Source of the DNA: Capnocytophaga leadbetteri
GTDB taxonomy: Bacteria > Bacteroidota > Bacteroidia > Flavobacteriales > Flavobacteriaceae
NCBI RefSeq assembly: GCF_003054025.1
Contig: NZ_QBKG01000014.1
Coordinates: forward strand, 1 to 57,170
Reading direction: 5' to 3'
DNA length: 57,170 nt
In this document: positions 1 through 7,963 of the stretch, piece after piece
Layout: each line of letters starts with the position of its first letter
Position numbering within the stretch: the first letter of the stretch is position 1
Notes under the pieces: generated by a model
Seen by the model: the letters and a program-made list of their open reading frames with translations, nothing else
Told to the model about the DNA's origin: nothing
Database searches by the model: none
Made by a program: the position numbers and the translations under genes

Positions 1-75
1 CACGTTGATAGGTTACAGGTGTAACGGTGGTAACATCATAGCCGAGTAATACTAATAACCCGTAGACTTTTCGCG
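1..75 (+). rRNA. rrl: 23S rRNA, 3' end (partial)
   Basis: The opening bases match the end of bacterial 23S rRNA: an acGTTGATAGG segment followed by a GTAATACTAATAACCC segment, which corresponds to the helix near the 3' terminus. Only the last ~75 bases are in the window. The exact 3' end is approximate. A 5S gene follows about 100 bases later on the same strand, as expected for a 16S-23S-5S operon. Confidence 0.85.
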
Positions 76-175
76 CAGCATTCTTTTTAAGGGAAGAGTT
101 AGTTAAATATTTGCTTTTTATCCTCATATGTTAAAATATATGGGCTATGATTAATATGATATAGTCTAAATGATT

Positions 176-283
176 TAAGGTGGTTATAGTCAAAGGTCTC
201 ACCTCTTACCATTCCGAACAGAGCAGTTAAACCTTTTAGCGCAGATGGTACTACGCAAGTGGGAGAGTATGTCGCCGCCTTCT
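176..283 (+). rRNA. rrf: 5S rRNA
   Basis: The conserved 5S core is readable: GGTGGTTATAG near the 5' end, TCACCTCTTACCATTCCGAA with ACAGAG in loop B/C, and GATGGTACT and GTGGGAGAGTA in the 3' half. The ends aaGGtGG and CCgCCtt pair as the terminal helix. Length is about 108 nt, normal for Bacteroidota. A terminator hairpin follows at once. Ends are good to a few bases. Confidence 0.92.
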
Positions 284-286
284 TAT

Positions 287-325
287 AAAAAGAGCAATCT
301 AAATAATTAGATTGCTCTTTTTTTT
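287..325 (+). terminator. rRNA operon terminator
   Basis: Inverted repeat with arms aaaaagagcaatct and agattgctcttttt followed by a T run, just after the 5S gene. The A-rich left arm gives a T run on the other strand, so it probably also ends the minus-strand gene whose stop is at 329. Confidence 0.9.
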
Positions 326-328
326 GCT

Positions 329-898
329 CTATAGGGTTTGCTTTTTCTCGGTTACATTCTTAGGAAGGTCTGTAACTGTAACGGTGAGAACGCTGCCTGT
401 AAAGCTGCTCTGATTAGCTGTAGCAGTATAGACATATAGCATACCTTCTTTTACTGCATCACCTTGCTCGATAAGAGTGCCTCCGCTTTGATGAAGGGCT
501 ACTTTTACTGATTGGACTGAAATATCGTCCAAGATGATAAAGTAGATTTTATCGCCTATTTTTCCGCGATAGTTGCTGACATCTATACGACGTACTACTG
601 GAGGGTTCAGATAGTCTGCTATGGCTACGTTGAACGCACTCATTAGCTTTCTTTTTACCTTGTGGTCTGCTTGATACAATGCTTTTTGAGTAGGATTAGC
701 AAGCGCACTTTTGGCATACAAAACCGCTTCTTGGAATTTGCTACGGCGTTTTAGCTGCTTTTCGGTAGCTTTGAGCTCTGGGTTTCGTGGTCGTGGATAA
801 CGAGCTACGAATGTTTTTTCGCCACGTTGGCGGAATACGATGGTTTTACCTACCTCGCCGCGGAGGTCTTGGGTAAGAATGTTGAAACTTTGTGCCAT
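329..898 (-). CDS. hypothetical protein, 189 aa
   Basis: Small basic protein beginning MAQSFNILTQDLRG. I do not recognise a named domain. The first ~90 residues are rich in Lys and Arg and predicted helical (ELKATEKQLKRRSKF). The last ~80 residues look like a beta-sandwich (NYRGKIGDKIYFIILDD, then VYTATANQS, VLTVTVTDL). No signal peptide is seen. An upstream ATG at 955 is rejected as the start because it falls on the -33 element of a TTG-N20-CAACTTTG promoter (925-955), so it would lie outside the transcript. The gene is alone, convergent with the 5S gene. The style resembles small DNA-associated or phage-derived proteins of Bacteroidota, but this is a guess. Confidence 0.75.
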   Translation of the reverse strand: MAQSFNILTQDLRGEVGKTIVFRQRGEKTFVARYPRPRNPELKATEKQLKRRSKFQEAVLYAKSALANPTQKALYQADHKVKRKLMSAFNVAIADYLNPPVVRRIDVSNYRGKIGDKIYFIILDDISVQSVKVALHQSGGTLIEQGDAVKEGMLYVYTATANQSSFTGSVLTVTVTDLPKNVTEKKQTL

Positions 899-924
899 TT
901 TTTTATTGTTTTTGTTTGACGGTG

Positions 925-955
925 CAAAGTTGCGGCAATTTTGTTTCTTAGGCAA
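925..955 (-). promoter_or_regulatory. promoter of the 189-aa gene
   Basis: On the minus strand there is TTG (955-953), a 20-base spacer and CAACTTTG (932-925), one mismatch from the Bacteroidota -7 consensus TAnnTTTG. It places the RNA start near 918 and fixes the CDS start at 898. Confidence 0.6.
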
Positions 956-1063
956 ATAGTTGTTTCAGGGTGGAACAGAGTTGTAAAGATGGGAAAAGCT
1001 AATTGCTTAAGAATGATTGCTCTAGCTGAAGTGCACAGATTGGTGTATTAATTAGCAAATAAG

Positions 1064-1087
1064 AAAGCCAGCTCCCTAGCTGGCTTT
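1064..1087 (-). terminator. terminator of the restriction-modification gene
   Basis: Hairpin AAAGCCAGC-tccc-tAGCTGGCTTT lies 24 bases after the stop of the minus-strand gene ending at 1111. On that strand the stem runs into a short T-rich stretch. Confidence 0.7.
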
Positions 1088-1110
1088 GTTGTTGCGTGGA
1101 AGATTGTTAT

Positions 1111-3576
1111 TTATAACAAAAATTGGTATTGATATACTTTAGGTTCTATGGCTTTGGCGAGAGTGGCAAGGGCTTGGCGTAGGGTGGTGATAAGACGTTT
1201 ATAGGTTTCGTCCTCGCTTTTGTTGTTCATTTTGCCTTTTTCATTACGCCCTTGGAAATGTTCTCGGATGTCGTAGAGGGAGGCGTTTGGATTGGGGTTG
1301 GGCTGGGTGAAGTAGTATTGCCATACGGCTTTGCCTGCCTGAAATACTGCTTGTGCTTCGGGGGTGAATTGGATAGGCTCTGTAGGTACAAAAACTGTAT
1401 TTTGGTGTGGGTTTTCTTCTCCTGCGAGGGTGAAGAGGTTGTGCTCCTCAGGGGCTTTCTTACTGAGTTTTCCTGCTATAAAATTGGTCATAAAGTGAGA
1501 GGTGAAGCGTGCAGGGGCATTCACTTCTTGTTCGGTAAAGGGTATCCAATGGTTAGCGCCTTCGGCACTACTAATGCGGTTTTGCCCGTGAAAAAGGGTG
1601 TAGGCGAGACAGTTGGTTTGGAAATCGGTGTCGGTTTGCCAGCCGTTTATAGGGTATAGGAATTGGTCGCGGTCGTTCAGCCACGTGGCTGAAATACAGT
1701 GACGAACAGAAAAATAGATAGCTATTTCAATCAAATTTTTATCAGTAACCCAACTGCCTCTGGGGTGAGGTAATTGTTCTTTGTTGTTAATAATAAAGAT
1801 ATAGTTAGTATTAGAAAAATCATTCCCTTTACAGGAGATGTAAGCAATGTTTTTTTCTGTTCCTCTATTTCTTGTAGATATAACCCATTCATTTATAAAG
1901 TTTCTATTATCATAAGAACTAATATTTTTAACATTTAAAAAACTTCCCTCTTTATTATATATATCAGCATTTATTTGTTTAAAATCCTCTTGTTTTGCTC
2001 CATCCCATATTTGAAAACTGATAGGGAATTGTCCTTTTACGTTATCAAATGTATCGGCTGGAACTATAAAAATTTTTTCGAGCTTCGCTCGATATTTTTT
2101 TCTGAAATCCGAGAAGTTAGGAGATTGCAAATTTTTCAAAGTTGAAAAATTTGCAATCTTGCTATTAGGGATTTCCTTGTATATTCTTATCAGGAACTGG
2201 GCGAAAAGTTCTCTACCTGCTATCCCTATTTTATCTACGTATTTAGAATAAGTATTCATCTTTACAGCTACATCTATTTTGTTTTTATTAGTACCTATAA
2301 CAGTTCCTCTACTTGCAGCTTCTGCATAAGGAGGGTTGATATAGATGATGAGTTTTTTACGCTTTTCTTCGTCGTTGAGGACTTGAAGAAGGTCGTCGGG
2401 AAGTTTTTCGGTGTTGAACTCATCATTGAGGAAATCGAACTGAAAAATATGACTTTCTAAGAGGTTGAGAGCTTTGTTATGGGCGATGTCTTTCATTACT
2501 TTTACATCGGCAGTATCGAGGGTGCTTGCCCAGATATGGTATTTGTTGGTAAGCCCTGCCAGTAGGTTACCGGTGCCGGCAGCGCAGTCCCAGATGTAGT
2601 ATTCGTCTTGCCAATCGTCTCCAAAGACTTCGGCGAGGTATTGTTGTGAGAGTTCGACCCACAGCTGTGGGGTAAAGAATGAGCCTTTGCGCTCACGTAC
2701 ATCTTGAGGTACGAGCAAGTCGCGGCGGTTGAGGATGTATTCCCAATATTCTTCACGTGGGGGGCGTTGGTAGTGGTTCCAGAATTGGTGATAGGCCTTC
2801 TGCTGGTCGGTAAATTCGACTGTGGAGGACTCATAAATTCCTATTTTGTTTTTGTGCTTGTTCATTTCGTAGTACTTTTCTTTGAGGACTACGAATAGGC
2901 TTTCTTTGAGGGAAATATTATCGGAGGAGAGGAGGTCGGCGAGATAGAAGTCGGCATCGAGGATTCCTCCTTTTTTGGCTTCCTCCCAATCAATACTAAT
3001 AGTGGGGCGTACGGCTTGTAGCCATTTGTTGTAGATAGTGATGAAGTTGTTTTTGGTGATTTGTATTTTGTTGGTGGTTGTTTTTCCGATGACGAAATTT
3101 TCTTTTATAAAGGAGTGTAGTTCTTTGTCGTCGGTGCCGAATCGAAAGTGGAAGGCGTTGCACTCGAGGATGTTTTTGACACGGTTGTATACTTGCTCGA
3201 ACTCGGCGGTGCTATGGTCGGAGGGGGTAACGCTCCAGTTGAAATCGTTTTGTGAAAAGATGTCTTGTACTTCCCAATAGGGGATAAAGGCGATGATCTG
3301 GCTATTGAATACGCCGAGGTAGTTAGGTGGCAAGAGGCGCTCAAAGGTGCGTGCTTTCCCGATGGTGAGGATGAGTTGTGCGAGAGCTTTGTAGATGTCG
3401 GAGTTAGCGCGTTTGGCTTCTGCCCACAGAAAATAGTGTTTTTGTCCGAAGAAGGTTTCGGGGTGTGCGACGGCGAAATCGATGCGTTCGATGATGTCGG
3501 TATGGTTATAGGGGGCGAAATAATCGTGCCCTACTTTGTTTTTGAGTTCTTCTTCGAGGATGTTGTTATAGCTCAT
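1111..3576 (-). CDS. single-chain restriction enzyme / adenine-N6 DNA methyltransferase (type IIG-like)
   Basis: 821 aa. The methyltransferase core is clear: motif I DCAAGTGNLL (from Asp330) and motif IV NPPYAEA (from Asn414), the amino-methyltransferase signature. It is preceded by KGSFFTPQLWVEL, typical of N6-adenine enzymes. The N-terminus carries a PD-(D/E)xK-like pattern: IDF (Asp33), then 19 residues, then Glu53-Ala-Lys55 in FLWAEAKR. The ~300 residues after motif IV would be target recognition. Cutting and methylation in one chain, with no separate R, M or S genes nearby, fits a type IIG enzyme. It has its own TAnnTTTG promoter and a terminator. A 9-bp minisatellite lies just upstream of the promoter. 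It could instead be a solitary methyltransferase with a degenerate nuclease domain; specificity cannot be read. Confidence 0.88.
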   Translation of the reverse strand: MSYNNILEEELKNKVGHDYFAPYNHTDIIERIDFAVAHPETFFGQKHYFLWAEAKRANSDIYKALAQLILTIGKARTFERLLPPNYLGVFNSQIIAFIPYWEVQDIFSQNDFNWSVTPSDHSTAEFEQVYNRVKNILECNAFHFRFGTDDKELHSFIKENFVIGKTTTNKIQITKNNFITIYNKWLQAVRPTISIDWEEAKKGGILDADFYLADLLSSDNISLKESLFVVLKEKYYEMNKHKNKIGIYESSTVEFTDQQKAYHQFWNHYQRPPREEYWEYILNRRDLLVPQDVRERKGSFFTPQLWVELSQQYLAEVFGDDWQDEYYIWDCAAGTGNLLAGLTNKYHIWASTLDTADVKVMKDIAHNKALNLLESHIFQFDFLNDEFNTEKLPDDLLQVLNDEEKRKKLIIYINPPYAEAASRGTVIGTNKNKIDVAVKMNTYSKYVDKIGIAGRELFAQFLIRIYKEIPNSKIANFSTLKNLQSPNFSDFRKKYRAKLEKIFIVPADTFDNVKGQFPISFQIWDGAKQEDFKQINADIYNKEGSFLNVKNISSYDNRNFINEWVISTRNRGTEKNIAYISCKGNDFSNTNYIFIINNKEQLPHPRGSWVTDKNLIEIAIYFSVRHCISATWLNDRDQFLYPINGWQTDTDFQTNCLAYTLFHGQNRISSAEGANHWIPFTEQEVNAPARFTSHFMTNFIAGKLSKKAPEEHNLFTLAGEENPHQNTVFVPTEPIQFTPEAQAVFQAGKAVWQYYFTQPNPNPNASLYDIREHFQGRNEKGKMNNKSEDETYKRLITTLRQALATLAKAIEPKVYQYQFLL

Positions 3577-3598
3577 TGGTGTTATTGTTGTGAGGGGA

Positions 3599-3629
3599 CA
3601 AAGGTAGGGATAATTTGTGAATTAGGCAA
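3599..3629 (-). promoter_or_regulatory. promoter of the restriction-modification gene
   Basis: Minus strand: TTG (3629-3627), 20-base spacer, TACCTTTG (3606-3599), a perfect -7 element 23 bases before the ATG at 3576. The minisatellite starts about 19 bases upstream of the -33 box. Confidence 0.8.
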
Positions 3630-3647
3630 TTTGTTGATAGGAGGAAT

Positions 3648-3737
3648 GGGAAGGCTGAGAAGGCTGGGAAGGCTGGGAGGTTTGGGACGAGTGAGACAAG
3701 TGAGACGAGTGGGACAAGTGAGACGAGTGGGACGTGA
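3648..3737. repeat. 9-bp minisatellite, ten units
   Basis: Ten contiguous 9-bp units of the form GRGA-N-G/A-N-N-T: three variants of GGGAAGGCT, one GGGAGGTTT, then six of the GRGACRAGT type. The purine-rich strand is plus. Read on the minus strand it gives Ser-His/Gln-Ser tripeptides, but that ORF has no other support. A shorter copy of the same unit is at 9423-9458. Confidence 0.9.
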
Positions 3738-3771
3738 CAGAGGGCGAGCAGAAAGGGCGTTTGTAAGATGT

Positions 3772-3835
3772 TTGTTCTTTGCTAATTTTTCGCTTAAACT
3801 TCGCTAATTGTTCGCTCATCCTTCGCTTAACGTTC
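3772..3835. repeat. TTCGCT-type dispersed repeat
   Basis: Several TTCGCT(T/C/A) units about 12 bases apart (ttttcgctta, cttcgctaa, ttcgctcatcc, ttcgctta). The same CCTTCGCTCATCC unit recurs at 30000-30030, 41370-41400 and, inverted, at 54285-54325. All copies are intergenic. Confidence 0.65.
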
Positions 3836-3898
3836 GGTGAGGGGAGAGGAGTGTGATGATAAAATTAGAATTATCATTCGTAATTCAAAAAAGTTTTG

Positions 3899-3906
3899 TA
3901 CATTTG
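3899..3906 (+). promoter_or_regulatory. purL promoter (-7 element)
   Basis: TACATTTG fits TAnnTTTG. The -33 box is weak (TTC at 3877-3879). It would give a leader of about 105 bases before the purL ATG, with a small possible hairpin (CCTGT...ACAGaagg). No purine riboswitch core was recognised. Confidence 0.6.
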
Positions 3907-4019
3907 CCCCAAGTTTAATGAAAGTTATAAGCGAACGCCTGTCAGAAATACAGAAGGTTATTTTTGATGTTAAATACAATCTCTTAAAACTGTTAATTAT
4001 AAATTATTAATTGAAAAAG

Positions 4020-7000
4020 ATGCTTCTTTTCTTTAAAAATCCTAAAAAAACGCTTTATGTGGTGGCTGTCGAGGCTGCCCTTGCTGAGCCTCACCTCAAT
4101 AAACTGAAATGGCTGTTTGGCAACGCTGAACAAATTGACCTACCTACACTTAGTGGCTCTTTCGTTGGGCCTCGCGCGGCAATGATTACTCCTTGGAGTA
4201 CTAACGCGGTGGAAATTACCCAGAATATGGATATTCAGGGCATTACTCGTATTGAGGAGTTCCACGAACTGACTGACCCTGATACATCTTTTGACCCGAT
4301 GCTTTTTGAGCGATACGACGGTCTTACTCAGGATAGTTTTACCATTAATATAGCTCCGCAAACTACCCTTGAAATAGACGATATTGAGGCGTATAACCAA
4401 CAAGAGGGACTTGCGCTAAGCCCTGAAGAGGTGGCTTATCTGGAGAACCTCTCTAAGCAACTGAACCGCAAACTTACCGACTCGGAAGTGTTTGGCTTCT
4501 CGCAAATTAACTCGGAGCACTGCCGTCATAAAATCTTCAATGGTACTTTTGTAATTGACGGTGAAGAAAAACCTTCTACTCTCTTTAAACTTATTAAAAA
4601 GACTTCGCAGGCAAACCCTAATAGCATAGTATCGGCTTATAAAGACAATGTGGCTTTCATTAAAGGGGCTACCGTAGACCAGTTTGCCCCCAAAAGTGCT
4701 GATAAACCTGATTTTTATGAGGTTAAACCTTTTGAGGCAGTACTTTCGCTAAAAGCCGAAACCCATAACTTCCCTACAACCGTAGAGCCTTTTAACGGGG
4801 CAGCTACGGGTTCGGGTGGTGAAATACGCGACCGCTTGGCAGGTGGACAAGGTTCGTTGCCTTTGGCAGGAACAGCGGTGTATATGACGGCTTACCCCCG
4901 ATTAGAAGAAGACCGCCCTTGGGAGCAAGGAATGGCTGAACGCAAATGGTTGTATCAAACGCCTATGGATATCCTTATCAAAGCCTCGAATGGGGCGAGC
5001 GATTTTGGCAATAAGTTTGGTCAGCCGCTGATTACTGGTTCGCTTTTCACCTTTGAACACGAAGAAGGCGGTCGCAAATTAGGTTTCGACAAAGTGATTA
5101 TGCAAGCGGGTGGGGTAGGCTATGCCAAAGCTTCGCAAGCTATAAAACACACACCTAAAGAAGGTGATAAAATAGTTATTTTGGGCGGTGAAAACTACCG
5201 CATTGGTATGGGGGGTGCTGCCGTATCGTCAGCTAATACAGGGGCTTTTGGCGCAGGTATTGAGCTTAATGCGGTGCAGCGTTCTAACCCTGAAATGCAA
5301 AAACGTGCCGCTAATGCTATCCGCGCGATGGTAGAATCGGACGAGAATCCTATCGTCTCTATACACGACCACGGGGCAGGCGGACACCTAAACTGCCTCT
5401 CTGAACTTATTGAGGAAACCGGCGGTAAAATAGATTTGGATAAACTGCCTGTAGGTGACCCTACTTTATCGGATAAAGAGATTATAGGCAATGAATCGCA
5501 AGAACGTATGGGCTTGGTATTGCCCGAAAAGGCTATAGCCCAACTAAAAACTATCGCTGAGCGCGAGCGTGCGCCTATGTATGAGGTGGGTGTGGTAACT
5601 GATGATAAGCACTTCAGTATAGCCTCTGAAAAGAAAGGCACTCACCCAATGGACTTAGACCTTAGCGCCCTATTTGGCAGTTCGCCTAAAACGGTAATGA
5701 CCGATGAAACGGTAGTTACCACTTACGAAGGGCTTACTTACTACCCAAGTCAGCTATACACTTATTTGTCGCAAGTGCTACAATTAGAGTCGGTAGCTTG
5801 TAAAGATTGGCTTACCAACAAGGTAGACCGCTGTGTAGGGGGTAAGGTGGCCAAACAGCAATGTGCAGGCGCTCTGCAACTCCCCTTGAACAACGTAGGG
5901 GTAATGGCTCTCGACTACAACGGCAAAGAGGGAATCGCTACCAGCATAGGTCACTCGCCACTTACGGCACTTATCAGCCCTACAGCGGGTAGCCGCAATG
6001 CGATAGCAGAAGCCCTTACTAATATAGTATTTGCTCCATTAGAAGGGGGACTAAAAGGCGTATCGCTATCTGCCAACTGGATGTGGGCTTGCCGCAACAA
6101 AGGCGAAGATGCCCGTTTGTACGAAGCGGTAGAAGCGGCTTCGGACTTTGCTATACAATTGGGGATCAATATCCCTACGGGGAAAGATTCGCTATCGATG
6201 AAACAAAAATACCCTGAAGGAGGCGATGTGATTGCCCCTGGTACTGTTATCATCTCGGCCGCTGCTCATTGTACTAATGTGCAAAAGGTAGTTGAGCCCG
6301 TACTGAAGAGAGACGGAGGGGCTATTTACTATCTGAATTTATCAGATGATAGTTATCGATTAGGCGGTTCGGCTTTTGCTCAAGTCCTCAACAAGATAGG
6401 CACAGAAGCGCCTACGGTGAGAGATAGCAACTACTTTAAGAAAGCCTTTGATGCGGTACAAACTCTTATAAATGAAGGCAAAATACAAGCAGGGCACGAC
6501 ATAGGTAGTGGAGGGCTTATCACTACCCTCTTAGAAATGTGCTTTGCTGATAACGAGTTGGGGGCTACCATAGACCTTGCTGCTTTGGGCGAAGAAGACT
6601 TGCTAAAAGTGCTTTTTGCAGAGAATGTAGGGCTTGTATTGCAAGCTGATGCCTCTGTAGAGCGCTTTTTGGAGGCACAAGGCATACATTACGCTAAAAT
6701 AGGTACCGTAGCTACTGCTGAAACCCTTAGAATTAACCATTTTGGCAAAGAATACCACTTCAGTATACCTGAATTGCGCGATGTGTGGTATTTGACTTCT
6801 TACTTATTAGACAAACAGCAAACCAAGAACGATAAGGCTACAGAGCGTTATCAGAACTACTCTGAGCAGCCTTTGCAATACACTTTCCCTGCGCACTTCA
6901 CCGGTGAAAAAACAATCCGCCCTGCAGGCAAGCGTCCAGTAGCGGCAGTGATACGCGAGAAGGGTAGCAACTCTGAGCGCGAAATGGCAAATGCTCTTTA

Positions 7001-7685
7001 TTTGGCAGGTTTTGACGTGAAAGATGTGCATACCACTGACCTTATCAGCGGGCGTGAAACTTTGGAAGATGTACAGTTTATAGGAGCTGTAGGCGGCTTC
7101 TCTAACTCTGATGTATTGGGTAGTGCCAAAGGTTGGGCAGGAGCGTTGCTCTACAACGAGCAGGCTAAAAAGGCATTGGATAATTTCTTTGCTCGTCCTG
7201 ACACTCTTTCAGTAGGTATATGCAATGGATGTCAGCTGTTTATGGAGTTGGAGGTCATCAATCCCGAACATTCAGAGCACGGCAAGATGTGGCATAACGA
7301 CAGTGGCAAGCACGAAAGCGGCTTTGTGTCGGTAGCAATTCCGGAGAACAACTCGGTGATGTTATCGAGCCTTGCAGGCAGTACTTTAGGGGTATGGATT
7401 TCGCACGGTGAGGGTAAATTTCATTTGCCGTTAGAAGAAAGCGCTTATAACATAGTAGGTAAATACGCTTATGAAGAGTATCCTGCTAATCCTAATGGTT
7501 CAGATTACAACACGGCTATGCTGTGCGATAAATCGGGAAGACATTTGGTAACGATGCCCCATATAGAGCGCTCGGTATTCCCTTGGCAGTGGGCTTATTA
7601 TCCGAATGAAAAGGCAGCGGTAAGTCCTTGGTTAGAGGCATTTATCAATGCCAGAGAGTGGATAGAGGCGCACAATGCGAAATAA
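4020..7685 (+). CDS. purL: phosphoribosylformylglycinamidine synthase
   Basis: 1221 aa, the length of the large single-chain PurL that carries its own glutaminase. It converts FGAR, glutamine and ATP to FGAM in de novo purine synthesis. Visible marks: SQINSEHCRHKIFNG in the synthetase part, AETHNFPTTVEPFNGAATG, and a second synthetase half with GKDSLSMK. The C-terminal class I glutaminase has nucleophile Cys1068 in VGICNGCQLF and His1181/Glu1183 in PHIERSVFPW. A TTG three codons upstream (4011) is also open, but ATG at 4020 (MLLFFKNPKK) fits better. The gene is alone, with its own promoter and a terminator at 7741. Confidence 0.97.
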   Translation: MLLFFKNPKKTLYVVAVEAALAEPHLNKLKWLFGNAEQIDLPTLSGSFVGPRAAMITPWSTNAVEITQNMDIQGITRIEEFHELTDPDTSFDPMLFERYDGLTQDSFTINIAPQTTLEIDDIEAYNQQEGLALSPEEVAYLENLSKQLNRKLTDSEVFGFSQINSEHCRHKIFNGTFVIDGEEKPSTLFKLIKKTSQANPNSIVSAYKDNVAFIKGATVDQFAPKSADKPDFYEVKPFEAVLSLKAETHNFPTTVEPFNGAATGSGGEIRDRLAGGQGSLPLAGTAVYMTAYPRLEEDRPWEQGMAERKWLYQTPMDILIKASNGASDFGNKFGQPLITGSLFTFEHEEGGRKLGFDKVIMQAGGVGYAKASQAIKHTPKEGDKIVILGGENYRIGMGGAAVSSANTGAFGAGIELNAVQRSNPEMQKRAANAIRAMVESDENPIVSIHDHGAGGHLNCLSELIEETGGKIDLDKLPVGDPTLSDKEIIGNESQERMGLVLPEKAIAQLKTIAERERAPMYEVGVVTDDKHFSIASEKKGTHPMDLDLSALFGSSPKTVMTDETVVTTYEGLTYYPSQLYTYLSQVLQLESVACKDWLTNKVDRCVGGKVAKQQCAGALQLPLNNVGVMALDYNGKEGIATSIGHSPLTALISPTAGSRNAIAEALTNIVFAPLEGGLKGVSLSANWMWACRNKGEDARLYEAVEAASDFAIQLGINIPTGKDSLSMKQKYPEGGDVIAPGTVIISAAAHCTNVQKVVEPVLKRDGGAIYYLNLSDDSYRLGGSAFAQVLNKIGTEAPTVRDSNYFKKAFDAVQTLINEGKIQAGHDIGSGGLITTLLEMCFADNELGATIDLAALGEEDLLKVLFAENVGLVLQADASVERFLEAQGIHYAKIGTVATAETLRINHFGKEYHFSIPELRDVWYLTSYLLDKQQTKNDKATERYQNYSEQPLQYTFPAHFTGEKTIRPAGKRPVAAVIREKGSNSEREMANALYLAGFDVKDVHTTDLISGRETLEDVQFIGAVGGFSNSDVLGSAKGWAGALLYNEQAKKALDNFFARPDTLSVGICNGCQLFMELEVINPEHSEHGKMWHNDSGKHESGFVSVAIPENNSVMLSSLAGSTLGVWISHGEGKFHLPLEESAYNIVGKYAYEEYPANPNGSDYNTAMLCDKSGRHLVTMPHIERSVFPWQWAYYPNEKAAVSPWLEAFINAREWIEAHNAK

Positions 7686-7740
7686 AAATGGTAAATAAAA
7701 TCTTAAAAAGGATAAGATTTTCAATATTAAAATTACGCTA

Positions 7741-7765
7741 AAAGGGGCTGTATAAGCCCCTTTTT
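7741..7765 (+). terminator. purL terminator
   Basis: Hairpin AAAGGGGC-tgtataa-GCCCCTTTTT about 55 bases after the purL stop. Confidence 0.9.
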
Positions 7766-7797
7766 GTATTAAACTTTTGTTAAACTTAAAAATACAC

Positions 7798-7827
7798 TTG
7801 ACAAGTACGGTTTTATTCGTACCTTTG
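7798..7827 (+). promoter_or_regulatory. strong promoter of the 7834 transcript
   Basis: TTG (7798-7800), 19-base spacer, TACCTTTG (7820-7827): a perfect Bacteroidota sigma-A promoter. The RNA start is expected near 7834, and a full terminator lies only ~75 bases further on, before the next ORF. Confidence 0.82.
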
Positions 7828-7833
7828 CAGTGC

Positions 7834-7945
7834 AATGAGGGTGGTAGCTCATTGTAAACTTCAAATAATAGTTTTCATAATTTAAAGTTTTGGTTGGTTA
7901 ATGAAGAAGTCCGATAATTTTTTATCGGACTTTCTTTTTTTTTTG
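7834..7945 (+). ncRNA. candidate small RNA or terminated leader of the next gene
   Basis: A transcript from the 7798 promoter would be about 110 nt. It starts with hairpin CAATGAG-ggtggtag-CTCATTG and ends in an intrinsic terminator (7907-7944). The next ATG is at 7964, only 20 bases past the T run. It is therefore either an independent small RNA or a leader attenuator for the 302-aa gene. A 16-codon reading frame from ATG 7835 (MRVVAHCKLQII...) starts almost at the predicted RNA 5' end and could be a leader peptide, but has no other support. I match it to no known family. Confidence 0.5.
7907..7944 (+). terminator. intrinsic terminator or attenuator before the 302-aa gene
   Basis: Perfect 11-bp stem, AAGTCCGATAA and TTATCGGACTT, with a 4-base loop, followed by a nearly pure run of twelve T. 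It sits directly before the 302-aa gene rather than after a gene. Confidence 0.9.
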
Positions 7946-7963
7946 TAGGTAAGAGATAAGATA

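Noticed and set aside
899-955. Upstream ATG for the 189-aa gene
   Set aside because: It overlaps the -33 box of the promoter, so it would not be in the mRNA.
3265-3807. 180-aa plus-strand ORF
   Set aside because: It lies antisense to the N-terminal part of the restriction-modification gene and then runs through the minisatellite; its composition is that of a shadow frame.
3622-3819. Minus-strand ORF of Ser-His/Gln-Ser repeats (65 aa)
   Set aside because: It is only the translation of the 9-bp minisatellite and flanking repeats, and it overlaps the restriction-modification promoter.
3913-4019. Purine riboswitch in the purL leader
   Set aside because: No purine aptamer core could be recognised; only a weak hairpin is seen.
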